From Dietzia alimentaria 72 (GTDB lineage: Bacteria > Actinomycetota > Actinomycetes > Mycobacteriales > Mycobacteriaceae), in the NCBI RefSeq assembly GCF_000226215.1, contig NZ_AGFF01000023.1, positions 372,001 to 436,000 on the forward strand: 64,000 nucleotides of DNA. Reading direction: 5' to 3'. The notes below the pieces were generated by a model. That model saw only the letters and a program-made list of their open reading frames with translations. It had not been told where the DNA came from and ran no database searches. Made by a program: the position numbers and the translations under genes. Below are positions 11,895 to 20,572 of this stretch, piece by piece (the stretch's first letter is position 1; each line of letters begins with the position of its first letter).

Positions 11895-14002
11895 TATGCC
11901 TCCCCGGTGACGGCCGCGAGGGATTCGCGGGCCGCGCCGACTACAGCGTCGGCGGTGATACCGAACTCTTCGAACAGTGTCTCGAACGGCGCTGAGGCGC
12001 CGAAATGCTCGAGCGAGACCGCGCGACCCGCATCTCCTAGGAAACGGTGCCACGGCATCGCGATACCGGCCTCGACAGAGACCCGGGCACGAACCGCCCG
12101 CGGGAGAACAGACTCGCGGTACTCGGCGTCCTGCTGGTCGAAGAACTCGACGCACGGAATCGAGACGACCCGGGTGGGAACGCCCTCAGCCTGGAGGGTT
12201 TCACGGGCGGCGACCGCCAGCTGGACCTCCGAGCCGGTACCCATAAGGATTACCTCAGGGGTCCCCGTGGACGCCTCCGACAGGACGTACGCGCCACGCT
12301 CGACCCCCTCGCGGGCGAGTTCCGCCGTGCCATCGAGCACCGGGACGTTCTGGCGGGTCAGGCACAGGCCCTTGGGACCGTCGACCGCCTCGAGCATCGC
12401 ACGCCACGCGGCCGCGGTTTCGTTAGCGTCCGCCGGGCGGATGACCGCCAGACCCGGGATCGCCCGCAGTGCGGCGAGCTGCTCGACGGGTTGATGGGTT
12501 GGTCCGTCCTCGCCGAGGCCGATCGAGTCATGGGTCCACACGTAGTAGGCGTTACTGCCCTGGAGCGCAGCGAGCCTGACCGCCGGCCGCATGTAGTCAC
12601 TGAATATGAGGAACGTCCCGCCGTACGGGCGGGTGGGACCGTGGAGGGCGATGCCGTTGAGGATCGCACCCATGGCGTGCTCACGGACCCCGAAGTGCAG
12701 GTTGCGTCCGTAGGTCGACGCCGTCCACGTCTCAGTGGAGATGGAGGGCGGGCCGAAGGAGTTCGCGTTCTTGATGGGAGTGTTGTTGGACCCTGCGAGG
12801 TCCGATGACCCGCCCCACAGCTCTGGAAGCGTGGCGGCGAGAGCCTGGATGGCCTCGGCGGACGCCTTGCGGGTAGCGACGCCCTTCGCGTCGGCCTCCC
12901 AGGTGGGGAGTCCGGCATCCCACCCCTCAGGAAGTTTGCCCGCGTAGACGCGGTCGAACAGTGCCTTTCGCTCCGGGTTGGCATCCGCCCAGGCGTGGAA
13001 CATATCGCTCCACTGCGCGTGGGCACGAGCACCGCGGTCACGCGCCGACCGAGTGTGGGCAATGACCTCGTCCGCGACGGTGAACGGCTCCGAGCCGCCC
13101 ATGCCCAGGATCTCCTTGACCGCGTCGACCTCGTCCTGGCCGAGCGCAGCTCCGTGCGAGGCACCCGTGTTCATCAGGTTGGGGGCGGGGTAAGCGATGA
13201 CCGTGCGCAGAACGATGATTGACGGCTTGTCAATTACTGCACGCGCCTCGGCGATCGCCTCCTCGATGGCGGCCACGTCCTCGCCGCCGTTCACCGTCTG
13301 GACATGCCACCCATAAGCCTCGTAGCGTGCCGCGACGTCCTCATTGAATGCGATATCGGTGTCGTCTTCAATCGAGATCTCGTTGTCGTCGTAGATCGCG
13401 ATCAGACCGCCGAGCTGCTGGGTACCCGCCAAGGACGAGGCCTCCGCGGTGACACCCTCCTGCAGGTCACCGTCCGAGGCGATCACGTAGATGAAGTGGT
13501 CGAACGGGCTCTTGCCCGCAGGGGTCTCCGGGTCGAACAGTCCGCGCTCGTAGCGGGCGGCCATCGCCATGCCCACGGCTGAGGCCAGCCCCTGCCCGAG
13601 GGGACCGGTGGTGATCTCCACGCCCGCCGTGTGGTTCCACTCGGGGTGTCCTGGGGTTTTGGAACCCCAAGTTCGCAGCGCCTTGAGGTCCTCCAGCTCC
13701 AGGCCGAATCCGGCGAGGTAGAGCTGGATATACTGGGTGAGCGAGGAGTGGCCGCACGACAAGACGAATCGGTCCCGGCCGACCCACTTCGGGTCCGCGG
13801 GGTCATGTCGCATCACCCGCTGGTAGAGCGTGTAAGCCAGTGGCGCGAGGCTCATCGCGGTGCCCGGGTGGCCGCTGCCACAGTTCTGCACCGCCTCGGC
13901 CGCGAGGACCCGAGCGGTGTCCACCGCTCGGGTATCCAGTTCCGTCCAATCGGACGGGTGGCGGGCGGTTGTGAGCTCGGTGATCTCCGACGCGCTGGTC
14001 AC
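11894..14002 (-). CDS. tkt: Transketolase
   Basis: 702 residues. The N-terminal [50 protein letters not shown] (thiamine diphosphate binding) and the C-terminal [16 protein letters not shown] are intact. GTG 14002 has GGGAG upstream. It is the first gene of the tkt-tal-zwf-opcA-pgl operon and is divergent from ctaB, as in M. tuberculosis but without the intervening PE_PGRS genes. Confidence 0.96.
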   Translation of the reverse strand: MTSASEITELTTARHPSDWTELDTRAVDTARVLAAEAVQNCGSGHPGTAMSLAPLAYTLYQRVMRHDPADPKWVGRDRFVLSCGHSSLTQYIQLYLAGFGLELEDLKALRTWGSKTPGHPEWNHTAGVEITTGPLGQGLASAVGMAMAARYERGLFDPETPAGKSPFDHFIYVIASDGDLQEGVTAEASSLAGTQQLGGLIAIYDDNEISIEDDTDIAFNEDVAARYEAYGWHVQTVNGGEDVAAIEEAIAEARAVIDKPSIIVLRTVIAYPAPNLMNTGASHGAALGQDEVDAVKEILGMGGSEPFTVADEVIAHTRSARDRGARAHAQWSDMFHAWADANPERKALFDRVYAGKLPEGWDAGLPTWEADAKGVATRKASAEAIQALAATLPELWGGSSDLAGSNNTPIKNANSFGPPSISTETWTASTYGRNLHFGVREHAMGAILNGIALHGPTRPYGGTFLIFSDYMRPAVRLAALQGSNAYYVWTHDSIGLGEDGPTHQPVEQLAALRAIPGLAVIRPADANETAAAWRAMLEAVDGPKGLCLTRQNVPVLDGTAELAREGVERGAYVLSEASTGTPEVILMGTGSEVQLAVAARETLQAEGVPTRVVSIPCVEFFDQQDAEYRESVLPRAVRARVSVEAGIAMPWHRFLGDAGRAVSLEHFGASAPFETLFEEFGITADAVVGAARESLAAVTGEA

Positions 14003-14058
14003 TTGTGGTTCTCCCGGGTCTGAGGGTGCGGCGCGGATCCGCGCGTATGTCGTGAACC

Positions 14059-14064
14059 ACCTTA
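14059..14064 (-). promoter_or_regulatory. Candidate -10 for the tkt operon
   Basis: TAAGGT on the minus strand, about 57 nt before the tkt GTG, in the 176-bp tkt/ctaB divergent spacer. It matches TANNNT; no strong -35 was recognised. Confidence 0.35.
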
Positions 14065-14132
14065 GTGGTCAGGTGCGTCTCGGGTCTCGTGGTCCCCGCC
14101 CCCGCTCTTTCGCCGCCAGCGCGCAGGGGACG

Positions 14133-14138
14133 TACTAT
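14133..14138 (+). promoter_or_regulatory. Candidate -10 for ctaB
   Basis: TACTAT matches TANNNT and predicts a leader of about 35 nt that includes the GAGGAG ribosome-binding site before GTG 14179. Confidence 0.42.
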
Positions 14139-14178
14139 CAACGGAGTAGAGCGTTCACGTCTGCTGCGAGGAGTACCG

Positions 14179-15192
14179 GTGCACGATTCCACCCCGACAC
14201 GGAGTGGGGGACATTCTGTCTCCGCTCCAGAGTCCACGGGGCGGCCGGCTCCGGCGAGCGGGCGGGCCCGCGCGGTCGACGTGGTGATGGCGTACATCGC
14301 CCTCACCAAGCCCCGAGTCATCGAGCTGCTGCTGGTCGCCGCCATTCCTGCCCTCCTGCAGGCGGACCGCGGTCATATCCACCTCTCGCTGGTTCTGCTG
14401 ACACTGGTCGGCGGCTGGATGGGCGCAGCGAGTGCGAATTCGCTCAACATGGTGGTCGACTACGACATCGACCAGGTCATGAAGCGCACGGAACGTCGGC
14501 CGCTCGCACGCCATGCGATCACCCCCAGAGCAGCCCTGATCTTCGGGCTCGTGCTCGGAGCGGCCAGCATGCTCTGGCTGGGTTTTCTGGCCAAGAGCTG
14601 GCTCGCAGCCATCTTCATCCTGATCACGATCCTGTTCTACGTGGTCGTCTACTCGATGATCCTCAAGCGCCGTACCGCTCAAAACGTCGTCTGGGGAGGC
14701 GCCGCCGGATGTATGCCGGTGTTCGTTTCCTGGGCTGTCATCACTGACAACGTGCCGGACCATCCTGGCAACTGGTGGCAGGCGGTCGTGCTGTTCCTCG
14801 TCATCTTCTTCTGGACTCCGCCCCACACGTGGGCGTTGGCCATGCGGTACAAGGAGGACTACAAGGCGGCCGGCGTCCCAATGCTGCCGGTGGTCATGTC
14901 CGAAGAGGGCGTCACACGTCGCATCACCATTTACACCTGGATCACCGTGCTGTGCACCCTGGTCCTATTGCCCGCCGCAGGCTGGGTCTACGCGGTCGGC
15001 GCGATTGGCTTCGGAGTGTGGTTCATCGTGATGGCACATCGTCTCGAAGCCGGGGTCCGGCGCGGTATCGAGGTCAAACCGCTCAAGCTCTTTATTCTCT
15101 CGAATAACTACCTGGCCGGGGTCTTTGTGGCTCTGTCGATCGATGCCGTCCTAGGCTTGCAGACCGTCTCGGAGATGCTCCCGTTCCTCTGA
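14179..15192 (+). CDS. ctaB: Protoheme IX farnesyltransferase (heme O synthase)
   Basis: 337 residues, polytopic UbiA-superfamily prenyltransferase. [32 protein letters not shown] (the first Asp-rich prenyl-diphosphate/Mg site) and [13 protein letters not shown] with [19 protein letters not shown] are diagnostic. It farnesylates protoheme for cytochrome c oxidase. GTG 14179 has an excellent GAGGAG (14168-14173); longer starts lack a site. Its product feeds CtaA, encoded 3 kb downstream. Confidence 0.96.
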   Translation: MHDSTPTRSGGHSVSAPESTGRPAPASGRARAVDVVMAYIALTKPRVIELLLVAAIPALLQADRGHIHLSLVLLTLVGGWMGAASANSLNMVVDYDIDQVMKRTERRPLARHAITPRAALIFGLVLGAASMLWLGFLAKSWLAAIFILITILFYVVVYSMILKRRTAQNVVWGGAAGCMPVFVSWAVITDNVPDHPGNWWQAVVLFLVIFFWTPPHTWALAMRYKEDYKAAGVPMLPVVMSEEGVTRRITIYTWITVLCTLVLLPAAGWVYAVGAIGFGVWFIVMAHRLEAGVRRGIEVKPLKLFILSNNYLAGVFVALSIDAVLGLQTVSEMLPFL

Positions 15193-15229
15193 TACGCCTA
15201 GTCGTCTGACCGGAGTGGCCACCACCCGA

Positions 15230-16198
15230 TCACCGGGCCGGGTCCAGTATCACCGAACCCGTGGTCTCGCGCGATTCCAACGCTCGGTGCGCCTCTGCCG
15301 CCTCCGAGAGCCCGAAGGTCGCCCCCACGCTCAACCTGAGTGATCCGTCGACGATCCCCTCCATCACTTCGGCCGCTCGCTCGCGGTACTCCCGGGCGTC
15401 AGCGATGAAGTCAGCGAGCGTCGGGCGAGTGAGGAACACTGATCCGGCGGCGTTGAGCCGCTGCGGGTCCACCGGCGGAACCGGACCACTCGCCGCGCCG
15501 AACAGCACCAGGGACCCGCGGCGGGCAAGCGAGGCCAGACTGCTGTCGAAGGTATCCAAACCCACCCCGTCGAATACCGTCGCCACACCACCATCCGACA
15601 GCTCACGAACCCGTTCGGGGGTGGCATCGGAGTACTGCAGAACGTGATGCGCGCCGAGCAAACGGCACATTTCTGCCTTCTCTTCCGTCGACGTGGTGGT
15701 GATGACCCGGAAACCATGCGTCACCGCTAACTGGATGAGCAGCTGCCCGACACCGCCGGCACCGGCCGTGATGAGGACCGTGTCCCCACCGAGGGCCCTG
15801 TGGGTATCGGTGATGAGGTAGTGCGCTGTGAGCCCCTGCAACAGCATCGACGCCGCCACCTCGTCAGAGATCTCGTCCGGCACCGCGACCAACGCCTCGG
15901 CGGGCGCCACAACGTACTCCGCGTATGACCCGGGCACCTGACACCAGGCCACCCGGTCGCCAGGCAGCAGGCCCCGCGTGTCCTCGCCAATCTGCTCGAT
16001 CACCCCCGAGCCTTCGTTGCCGGGAATAAAGGGGAGGTCGCGCGGGTATGTGCCCTGCCGAAGGTAGGTGTCGATGTAGTTGACCCCGACAGCCGTGGTG
16101 CGGATGAGAACTTCACCGACGCCGGGGGAGGGGGTGTCCAGCTCGACCGTTTCCAGAACGTCGGGCCCACCGTGTTCGGAGATTCGAATGGCACGCAT
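15230..16198 (-). CDS. qor: Quinone oxidoreductase (zinc-independent MDR family)
   Basis: 322 residues. MRAIRISEHGGPDVLE, GNEGSGVIEQIGED and the NADPH-binding ITAGAGGVGQLLIQLA are typical of quinone oxidoreductases of the medium-chain reductase superfamily. The zinc-ligand set of alcohol dehydrogenases is absent. It would reduce quinones or similar electrophiles with NADPH. ATG 16198 chosen from homology of the N-terminus; longer in-frame starts run into the divergent spacer. It converges on ctaB, as does Rv1454c in M. tuberculosis. Confidence 0.88.
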   Translation of the reverse strand: MRAIRISEHGGPDVLETVELDTPSPGVGEVLIRTTAVGVNYIDTYLRQGTYPRDLPFIPGNEGSGVIEQIGEDTRGLLPGDRVAWCQVPGSYAEYVVAPAEALVAVPDEISDEVAASMLLQGLTAHYLITDTHRALGGDTVLITAGAGGVGQLLIQLAVTHGFRVITTTSTEEKAEMCRLLGAHHVLQYSDATPERVRELSDGGVATVFDGVGLDTFDSSLASLARRGSLVLFGAASGPVPPVDPQRLNAAGSVFLTRPTLADFIADAREYRERAAEVMEGIVDGSLRLSVGATFGLSEAAEAHRALESRETTGSVILDPAR

Positions 16199-16298
16199 GG
16201 GAGCAGTATCCGCCAGGCGCCGACTGAGCGCAGCCCTGATCGACACACTGGTTAGCGTCGTCCCGGGAGTGCTGCGAGAACGCGCGGACCGGAGGCGA

Positions 16299-16304
16299 TA
16301 GGCT
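16299..16304 (+). promoter_or_regulatory. Leaderless-type -10 element
   Basis: TAGGCT ends 6 nt before ATG 16311 with no ribosome-binding site, implying an mRNA that begins at the start codon. Confidence 0.6.
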
Positions 16305-16310
16305 ACCCCC

Positions 16311-17744
16311 ATGAGCCTGCAGATCCTTTCCCAGTACGCCGGGGGGCCGCGAGTCAGGGCAACCGGCTGGCCCGAGATCGCCACGAGCGGATCCGGCACC
16401 GAGCCGAAAGCCGGTCAGGCGCCCGCCACGGAGTCGGCGCAGGCCCCGGCCGGGGCGCCCGCAGCCAAGAAACCTCAAGACGCGGCGGTGACCAACTCCG
16501 CTTCGACTCCTGAGTCCCGGACTGCCGCGGCGCCCTCGGGAGCGGCCGGCGCAGCCGCTGCCTCCAGCGGATCGATCGCCCTCGGGCGTCGTGCACCCAA
16601 GGCTCCGGGCGGGGGCGCCTCCACCCTGCACGCCTCTCGGATCACCGAAGTTGAGGTTTCGGAGGCCCCCGCACAGGCGACTTCCTCCGATGCGCCGACT
16701 ACCTCGCCTGCAGAGGCAGTGAACTCGTCCGCCAGCCAGGCGGGTCCCAAGGTAACCCCGACCGAACCGGAGAAGGCCGCACCCAACACAGCGGCCCCGT
16801 CGGCTGGCGGTGGACTCTCCCTGGGGGGCGGCTCCAAGGCCAAGGCTCCGGGCGGCGGCTCCGCCGGAAAGCTAGTTCTGGGTGGCGCTGCGGGCACTGC
16901 AGCTGCGGCAGCCGCGGCAACGACTTCCTCCTCAAAAGACAACTCTCCGGCCGCGGAGCAGGTACCGGCAACGACGGAAGCTGGGGTAGAGCCCGCCCCG
17001 AAGTCTGAGCAGACGCCGGAAGCCACCACAGAAGACGCGCCCGCCGAGGCCGCCGCGGAGAAGAAGTCGGGCGGTGTGACCCTCGGTGGCGGTTCCGCCG
17101 CAAAGGCTCCCGGCGGCGGCAAAACCGGCGGTCTTTCACTGGGCGGCGGCTCCACGGCCAAGGCCCCCGGTGGCGGCGCTGCCAAGATCGCACTCGGTGG
17201 GGGAGCGGCAGCCGTAGGCGCCACGGCAGCTGCCTCCACGGCCACGAACGACAAGGGCTTGTCAGAGGAGGACAAGACACCCGCCTCGGTCGAGGAGCCC
17301 GCCGAATCCTCCACGGCCGCCCAGCCCGCGACCACGCCGGTGGAGGCGAAGAACACAGCAAAGAACGACGCGGAGAAAAAAGACGCGGAAAAAACTGCCA
17401 CCGCTGAGAAGGCCGCGTCCAAGAAAATCGAAGCCGCGCCGGAACCCGCTCGCCCAACGCCACCGGCGAAGGTCGCGAAGTTCGTTCGGAAGTTCATCGC
17501 CGGTCACGGCGGGTCCGCAGATGTGGTTCTGCAGCCGGTTGGCCGAAGCGGTGTCCGCGTGACCCTGGTCGGCGCTGACGGTGTCCTGGGAGACACTATG
17601 GTCGACACCTTGTCTCAGGCCGAGGCGGTCCGCGATGGGATTGACGGCCTCACCGAGTCGGACTGGACCCGCGAACTCGTCTCCAGGACCGACGTTCCCA
17701 CGGGACACTGGAAGCGCATGGCAGGGTCAGGCTCCCTACTCTAG
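16311..17744 (+). CDS. Repeat-rich Ala/Gly/Pro protein with a conserved C-terminal domain, function unknown
   Basis: 477 residues, mostly predicted disordered from composition. The motif LGGGSxAKAPGGG occurs clearly three times (about 168-183, 256-270, 275-289), with a divergent copy at 89-103 (IALGRRAPKAPGGG). Two repeats run into Ala-rich hydrophobic stretches (187-204, 291-310). The segment between repeats is rich in Glu, Pro, Thr, Lys. Residues about 385-477 look folded (KFVRKFIAGHGGSADVVLQP ... ESDWTRELVSR) and probably correspond to the small conserved protein at this position (Rv1455) in M. tuberculosis; this is from synteny, not alignment. No signal peptide is evident. Convergent with ctaA, from which a hairpin separates it. 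Function not known. Confidence 0.75.
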   Translation: MSLQILSQYAGGPRVRATGWPEIATSGSGTEPKAGQAPATESAQAPAGAPAAKKPQDAAVTNSASTPESRTAAAPSGAAGAAAASSGSIALGRRAPKAPGGGASTLHASRITEVEVSEAPAQATSSDAPTTSPAEAVNSSASQAGPKVTPTEPEKAAPNTAAPSAGGGLSLGGGSKAKAPGGGSAGKLVLGGAAGTAAAAAAATTSSSKDNSPAAEQVPATTEAGVEPAPKSEQTPEATTEDAPAEAAAEKKSGGVTLGGGSAAKAPGGGKTGGLSLGGGSTAKAPGGGAAKIALGGGAAAVGATAAASTATNDKGLSEEDKTPASVEEPAESSTAAQPATTPVEAKNTAKNDAEKKDAEKTATAEKAASKKIEAAPEPARPTPPAKVAKFVRKFIAGHGGSADVVLQPVGRSGVRVTLVGADGVLGDTMVDTLSQAEAVRDGIDGLTESDWTRELVSRTDVPTGHWKRMAGSGSLL

Positions 17745-17758
17745 GCGCCCGCACGACT

Positions 17759-17797
17759 AACGACGCCGGCCCGGCGAGATGCTGGGCCGTCGTCGTT
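17759..17797. terminator. Hairpin terminator between the repeat protein gene and ctaA
   Basis: AACGACG (17759-17765) pairs with CGTCGTT (17791-17797), with an inner GGCCC/GGGCC stem. It lies in the 59-bp space between convergent genes, so it could serve both directions. Confidence 0.55.
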
Positions 17798-17803
17798 CTA
17801 GTC

Positions 17804-18787
17804 TCAAGCCCGGATGCGGTCCCGGATGACACCCGCGGCCCACAGTGACCCCGTCACGGCGGTGATCGCGCCCGCCAACGTCACGTGGATCACCACGAGG
17901 AGTTCCGGCACACCGAGCTGGTACTGGGTGATGCCGACGGCCGCCTGCGCGGCGATCATTCCGATGAGGATCGCACATCGCCGCACGGCTGGCCCTTCCG
18001 TGCGTAGCGCGACCAGGCCGGCCACCAGACCGATCAACAGGCAGACGTACCCCACCATGAGCTCGGCGTGGAAATGGACGAGCCACTGGATGGGGATCTG
18101 CAGCCGGTCCGCCACGCCGACCCGAGCGTCTCCGGCGTGAGGTCCGGCACCGGTGACCATTGTCCCGCTGACCAGCACTCCCGCCATAAGGACGGCGGAC
18201 AGAACGGTGAGCCAGGCCAGAGGCTTGGGGATGACGCGTCGCGCGGGGGCGTTGTCGTCCTCACCTATCCGAGCAAACAGCACACCCGATAGCCACGCCA
18301 AGACCATCGAGGGCAGCAGGTGGAGGGCGACGGTCCACCACGCGAGCCCGGCGAGGACCGTGATGCCACCGATCACCGCCTGCGCGAGGATGCCCGCGGG
18401 CATCGCCCACGCGAGGATGATTAGTCCCTTTCGGCGCCCTGCCCGGTAGAGGGCGAGCAACAGTGCCACGGCGACCGCGGCCAGGACGAAGGTCAGGAGT
18501 CGGTTTCCGAACTCGATGGCCTGATGTATGGCGGGACCGGCGCCGGGAACCGGCACGAAGCTGTCCTGGTTACAGCGCGGCCACGTCTCACAGCCGAGTC
18601 CCGAGGCGGTGACGCGGACCGTGACTCCGGTCGTCATGATGCCGATCTGGGCGAATACGTTCGCGAGCGCGATGCCCTTCTGCACCCGCGGCGACGGCAT
18701 CGGTAGCCGGGAGAGCGGGCCTGGGACCGTCCCTGGATCGCTCGCGGCCGGTTCTCCGGAGGTGGGGGCGTGGGATGTCGAGGTCAC
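17804..18787 (-). CDS. ctaA: Heme A synthase
   Basis: 327 residues with about eight membrane helices in two four-helix halves. TASGLGCETWPRC and IHQAIEFGNRLLTF carry a heme-ligand histidine and the cysteine loop of the CtaA/Cox15 family; VHFHAELM and VVIHVTLAG supply further histidines. It oxidises heme O to heme A for cytochrome aa3. GTG 18787 sits 6 nt after TAGAAT, a leaderless arrangement. It pairs functionally with ctaB upstream. Confidence 0.94.
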   Translation of the reverse strand: MTSTSHAPTSGEPAASDPGTVPGPLSRLPMPSPRVQKGIALANVFAQIGIMTTGVTVRVTASGLGCETWPRCNQDSFVPVPGAGPAIHQAIEFGNRLLTFVLAAVAVALLLALYRAGRRKGLIILAWAMPAGILAQAVIGGITVLAGLAWWTVALHLLPSMVLAWLSGVLFARIGEDDNAPARRVIPKPLAWLTVLSAVLMAGVLVSGTMVTGAGPHAGDARVGVADRLQIPIQWLVHFHAELMVGYVCLLIGLVAGLVALRTEGPAVRRCAILIGMIAAQAAVGITQYQLGVPELLVVIHVTLAGAITAVTGSLWAAGVIRDRIRA

Positions 18788-18793
18788 GCCCCG

Positions 18794-18799
18794 ATTCTA
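18794..18799 (-). promoter_or_regulatory. Leaderless-type -10 element for ctaA
   Basis: TAGAAT on the minus strand followed by 6 nt and the GTG start of ctaA. Confidence 0.58.
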
Positions 18800-18824
18800 G
18801 GCCGCGGCCTGTGGTCGCCCGTTT

Positions 18825-19616
18825 TCAGGTGAACGAGAAGTGACGCACGGCGAGTCCACCGCAGAGGATCGTCCAAAGGACCAGGACCAGCGCAGCCAAG
18901 GCCGGGATCCCTCCTGTGGTGGCGGTGACCAATGCGGTGGTCAGGGCGTAGGAGGGGACGACGACGAGCAGGTTCTCCACCCCGGGCGGCAGGTCGACCA
19001 CCCCGATCGCCAGACCGGCACCTGCCATGAGGACGAACCAGATGAGGTTGGCCAGGGCCAGAACGATCTCCGCGCGCAGGGTCCCCCCGAGCAGTAGCCC
19101 CATAGAGGAGAACGCCACCGAGCCCAGGCCGACCGCGATCGCACCCAGGGCCAGACCAGAGAGTGCGGGCCGCCATCCGAGCGCCCCAGCGACGGCCCCG
19201 AGGATCACGGATTGCCCAGCCACCAGGATGAGCGTGGCGAGGATCTTCCCGATGATGATCACGGTCGGGGGCAGCGGCGTCCCGCCGAGTCGCTTGAGGG
19301 CTCCGTATCGACGGTCGAAGCCGACCGCGATCGCCTGGCCGGTGAAGGCCGTGCCCATGATCGCGACAGTTAATACGGCGGTGATCACGTGGTCGATCCG
19401 CGGTTCCGGGATCGAGCCGAATTCCACTGCGGTCAATGCGAACAGGATCGCGACCGGGATGACCAGGGCGACGAGTAATTGCTCGCCGTTGCGAAGGAAC
19501 AAGGTGAGTTCCATCCGGGTCTGGGCCGCGGTCATCCGCGCACGGGAAGCCGGAACGGAGGGGTTGGCGAACATCCCGGGGGCGAACCGATCAGTCCCGG
19601 TGGTGGTGTGTGTCAT
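18825..19616 (-). CDS. ABC transporter permease (ABC-2 type exporter)
   Basis: 263 residues with about six membrane helices; the N-terminus (about 1-45) is cytosolic. The sequence MGTAFTGQAIAVGFDRRYGALKRLGGTPLPP is typical of ABC-2 permeases, in which the RRYGALKRLGGTP loop contacts the ATPase. It starts at ATG 19616 in a 4-nt ATGA overlap with the ATPase gene, so the two products form one exporter. Order and orientation match Rv1457c-Rv1458c. The substrate is unknown; the neighbours ctaA and mptB suggest an envelope-related cargo but do not prove it. Confidence 0.85.
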   Translation of the reverse strand: MTHTTTGTDRFAPGMFANPSVPASRARMTAAQTRMELTLFLRNGEQLLVALVIPVAILFALTAVEFGSIPEPRIDHVITAVLTVAIMGTAFTGQAIAVGFDRRYGALKRLGGTPLPPTVIIIGKILATLILVAGQSVILGAVAGALGWRPALSGLALGAIAVGLGSVAFSSMGLLLGGTLRAEIVLALANLIWFVLMAGAGLAIGVVDLPPGVENLLVVVPSYALTTALVTATTGGIPALAALVLVLWTILCGGLAVRHFSFT

Positions 19617-20548
19617 CGCAGTTCCCGTCCGGTCAGGTCGAGGAAGACGTCCTCGAGGCTTCGGGTCCGGGTGGCCAGAGAGGTCAGCTGGACGCCCGCA
19701 CCTTCGAGGGTGGCGCACAGGGTGGTCATGAGCGCGGGGGCCACCGGACCGTGGATCTCCAGCACTCCGACCGCGGTGCCCGGGGTCACGGTGTGCTCTG
19801 GGCCCACGACTCCCTCGAGCAGTGTTGGCGAGATGTCTCCCTCGACGACCAGAGTCACTCCCTCGGAAAGGCCTGACCGTTCCAGTTCTGCGGGGGTCCC
19901 GGCGGCGACGCGACGGCCGTGGTCCACGATCACCACGTCATCCGCCAGTGCGGCGGCCTCGTCCATCAGGTGCGTGGTCAGCAGGACGGCCGCGCCGTCG
20001 CGCCGGAGCGCGTGGACCAGGTCCCACACCGCTCGTCGTGACTGCGCGTCGAGCCCCGCGGTGGGCTCGTCGAGAAACACGAGTTCGGGGCGACCCAGCA
20101 CCGCGATCGCCAGAGACAGGCGTTGCTGCTGTCCACCGGAGAGGCGGCGGTAGGGCGTCTTGACGTGATCCGTCAGTCCCAGGATGTCAAGGAGCCATTC
20201 CGGGTCGAGGGGGTCGGCGTAATACGAGGCCACCAGGCGCAGCATCTCGCCAAGCCGCACTCCGGGGTACGCGCCGCCACCCTGCAACATCATGCCGATG
20301 CGGCTGCGGACCTGTTGACGGTCGTTCACCGGGTCCAGCCCGAGGACACGCACGGTTCCGGCGTCCGGGCGCATGAACCCTTCGCAAATTTCCACGGTGG
20401 TGGTCTTACCGGCCCCGTTGGGGCCGAGCAAGGCCATGACCTGCCCCTGTTCGAGCCGGAGGTCAAGACCCGCGACCGCAGTCGTGGCGCCGAATCTCTT
20501 GACGAGTCCCTCGACGAAGAGCGCGGGGGAGTCGGAAGGTGAGATCAC
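19613..20548 (-). CDS. ABC transporter ATP-binding protein (ABC-2 exporter)
   Basis: 311 residues. Walker A LLGPNGAGKTTTVEIC, Q-loop MMLQGGG, signature RRLSGGQQQRLSLA, Walker B LVFLDEPTAGLDAQSRR and the switch histidine in LLTTHLMDEA are intact. A C-terminal extension of about 90 residues follows the nucleotide-binding domain, as in DrrA/NodI-type ATPases. GTG 20548 follows TAGACT by 7 nt, suggesting a leaderless transcript covering this gene and the permease. Confidence 0.9.
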   Translation of the reverse strand: MISPSDSPALFVEGLVKRFGATTAVAGLDLRLEQGQVMALLGPNGAGKTTTVEICEGFMRPDAGTVRVLGLDPVNDRQQVRSRIGMMLQGGGAYPGVRLGEMLRLVASYYADPLDPEWLLDILGLTDHVKTPYRRLSGGQQQRLSLAIAVLGRPELVFLDEPTAGLDAQSRRAVWDLVHALRRDGAAVLLTTHLMDEAAALADDVVIVDHGRRVAAGTPAELERSGLSEGVTLVVEGDISPTLLEGVVGPEHTVTPGTAVGVLEIHGPVAPALMTTLCATLEGAGVQLTSLATRTRSLEDVFLDLTGRELR

Positions 20549-20555
20549 GGCACAG

Positions 20556-20561
20556 AGTCTA
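20556..20561 (-). promoter_or_regulatory. Leaderless-type -10 element for the ABC exporter pair
   Basis: TAGACT on the minus strand, 7 nt before GTG 20548; only 24 bp separate the start from mptB upstream. Confidence 0.5.
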
Positions 20562-20572
20562 GGCCGGGCGGG

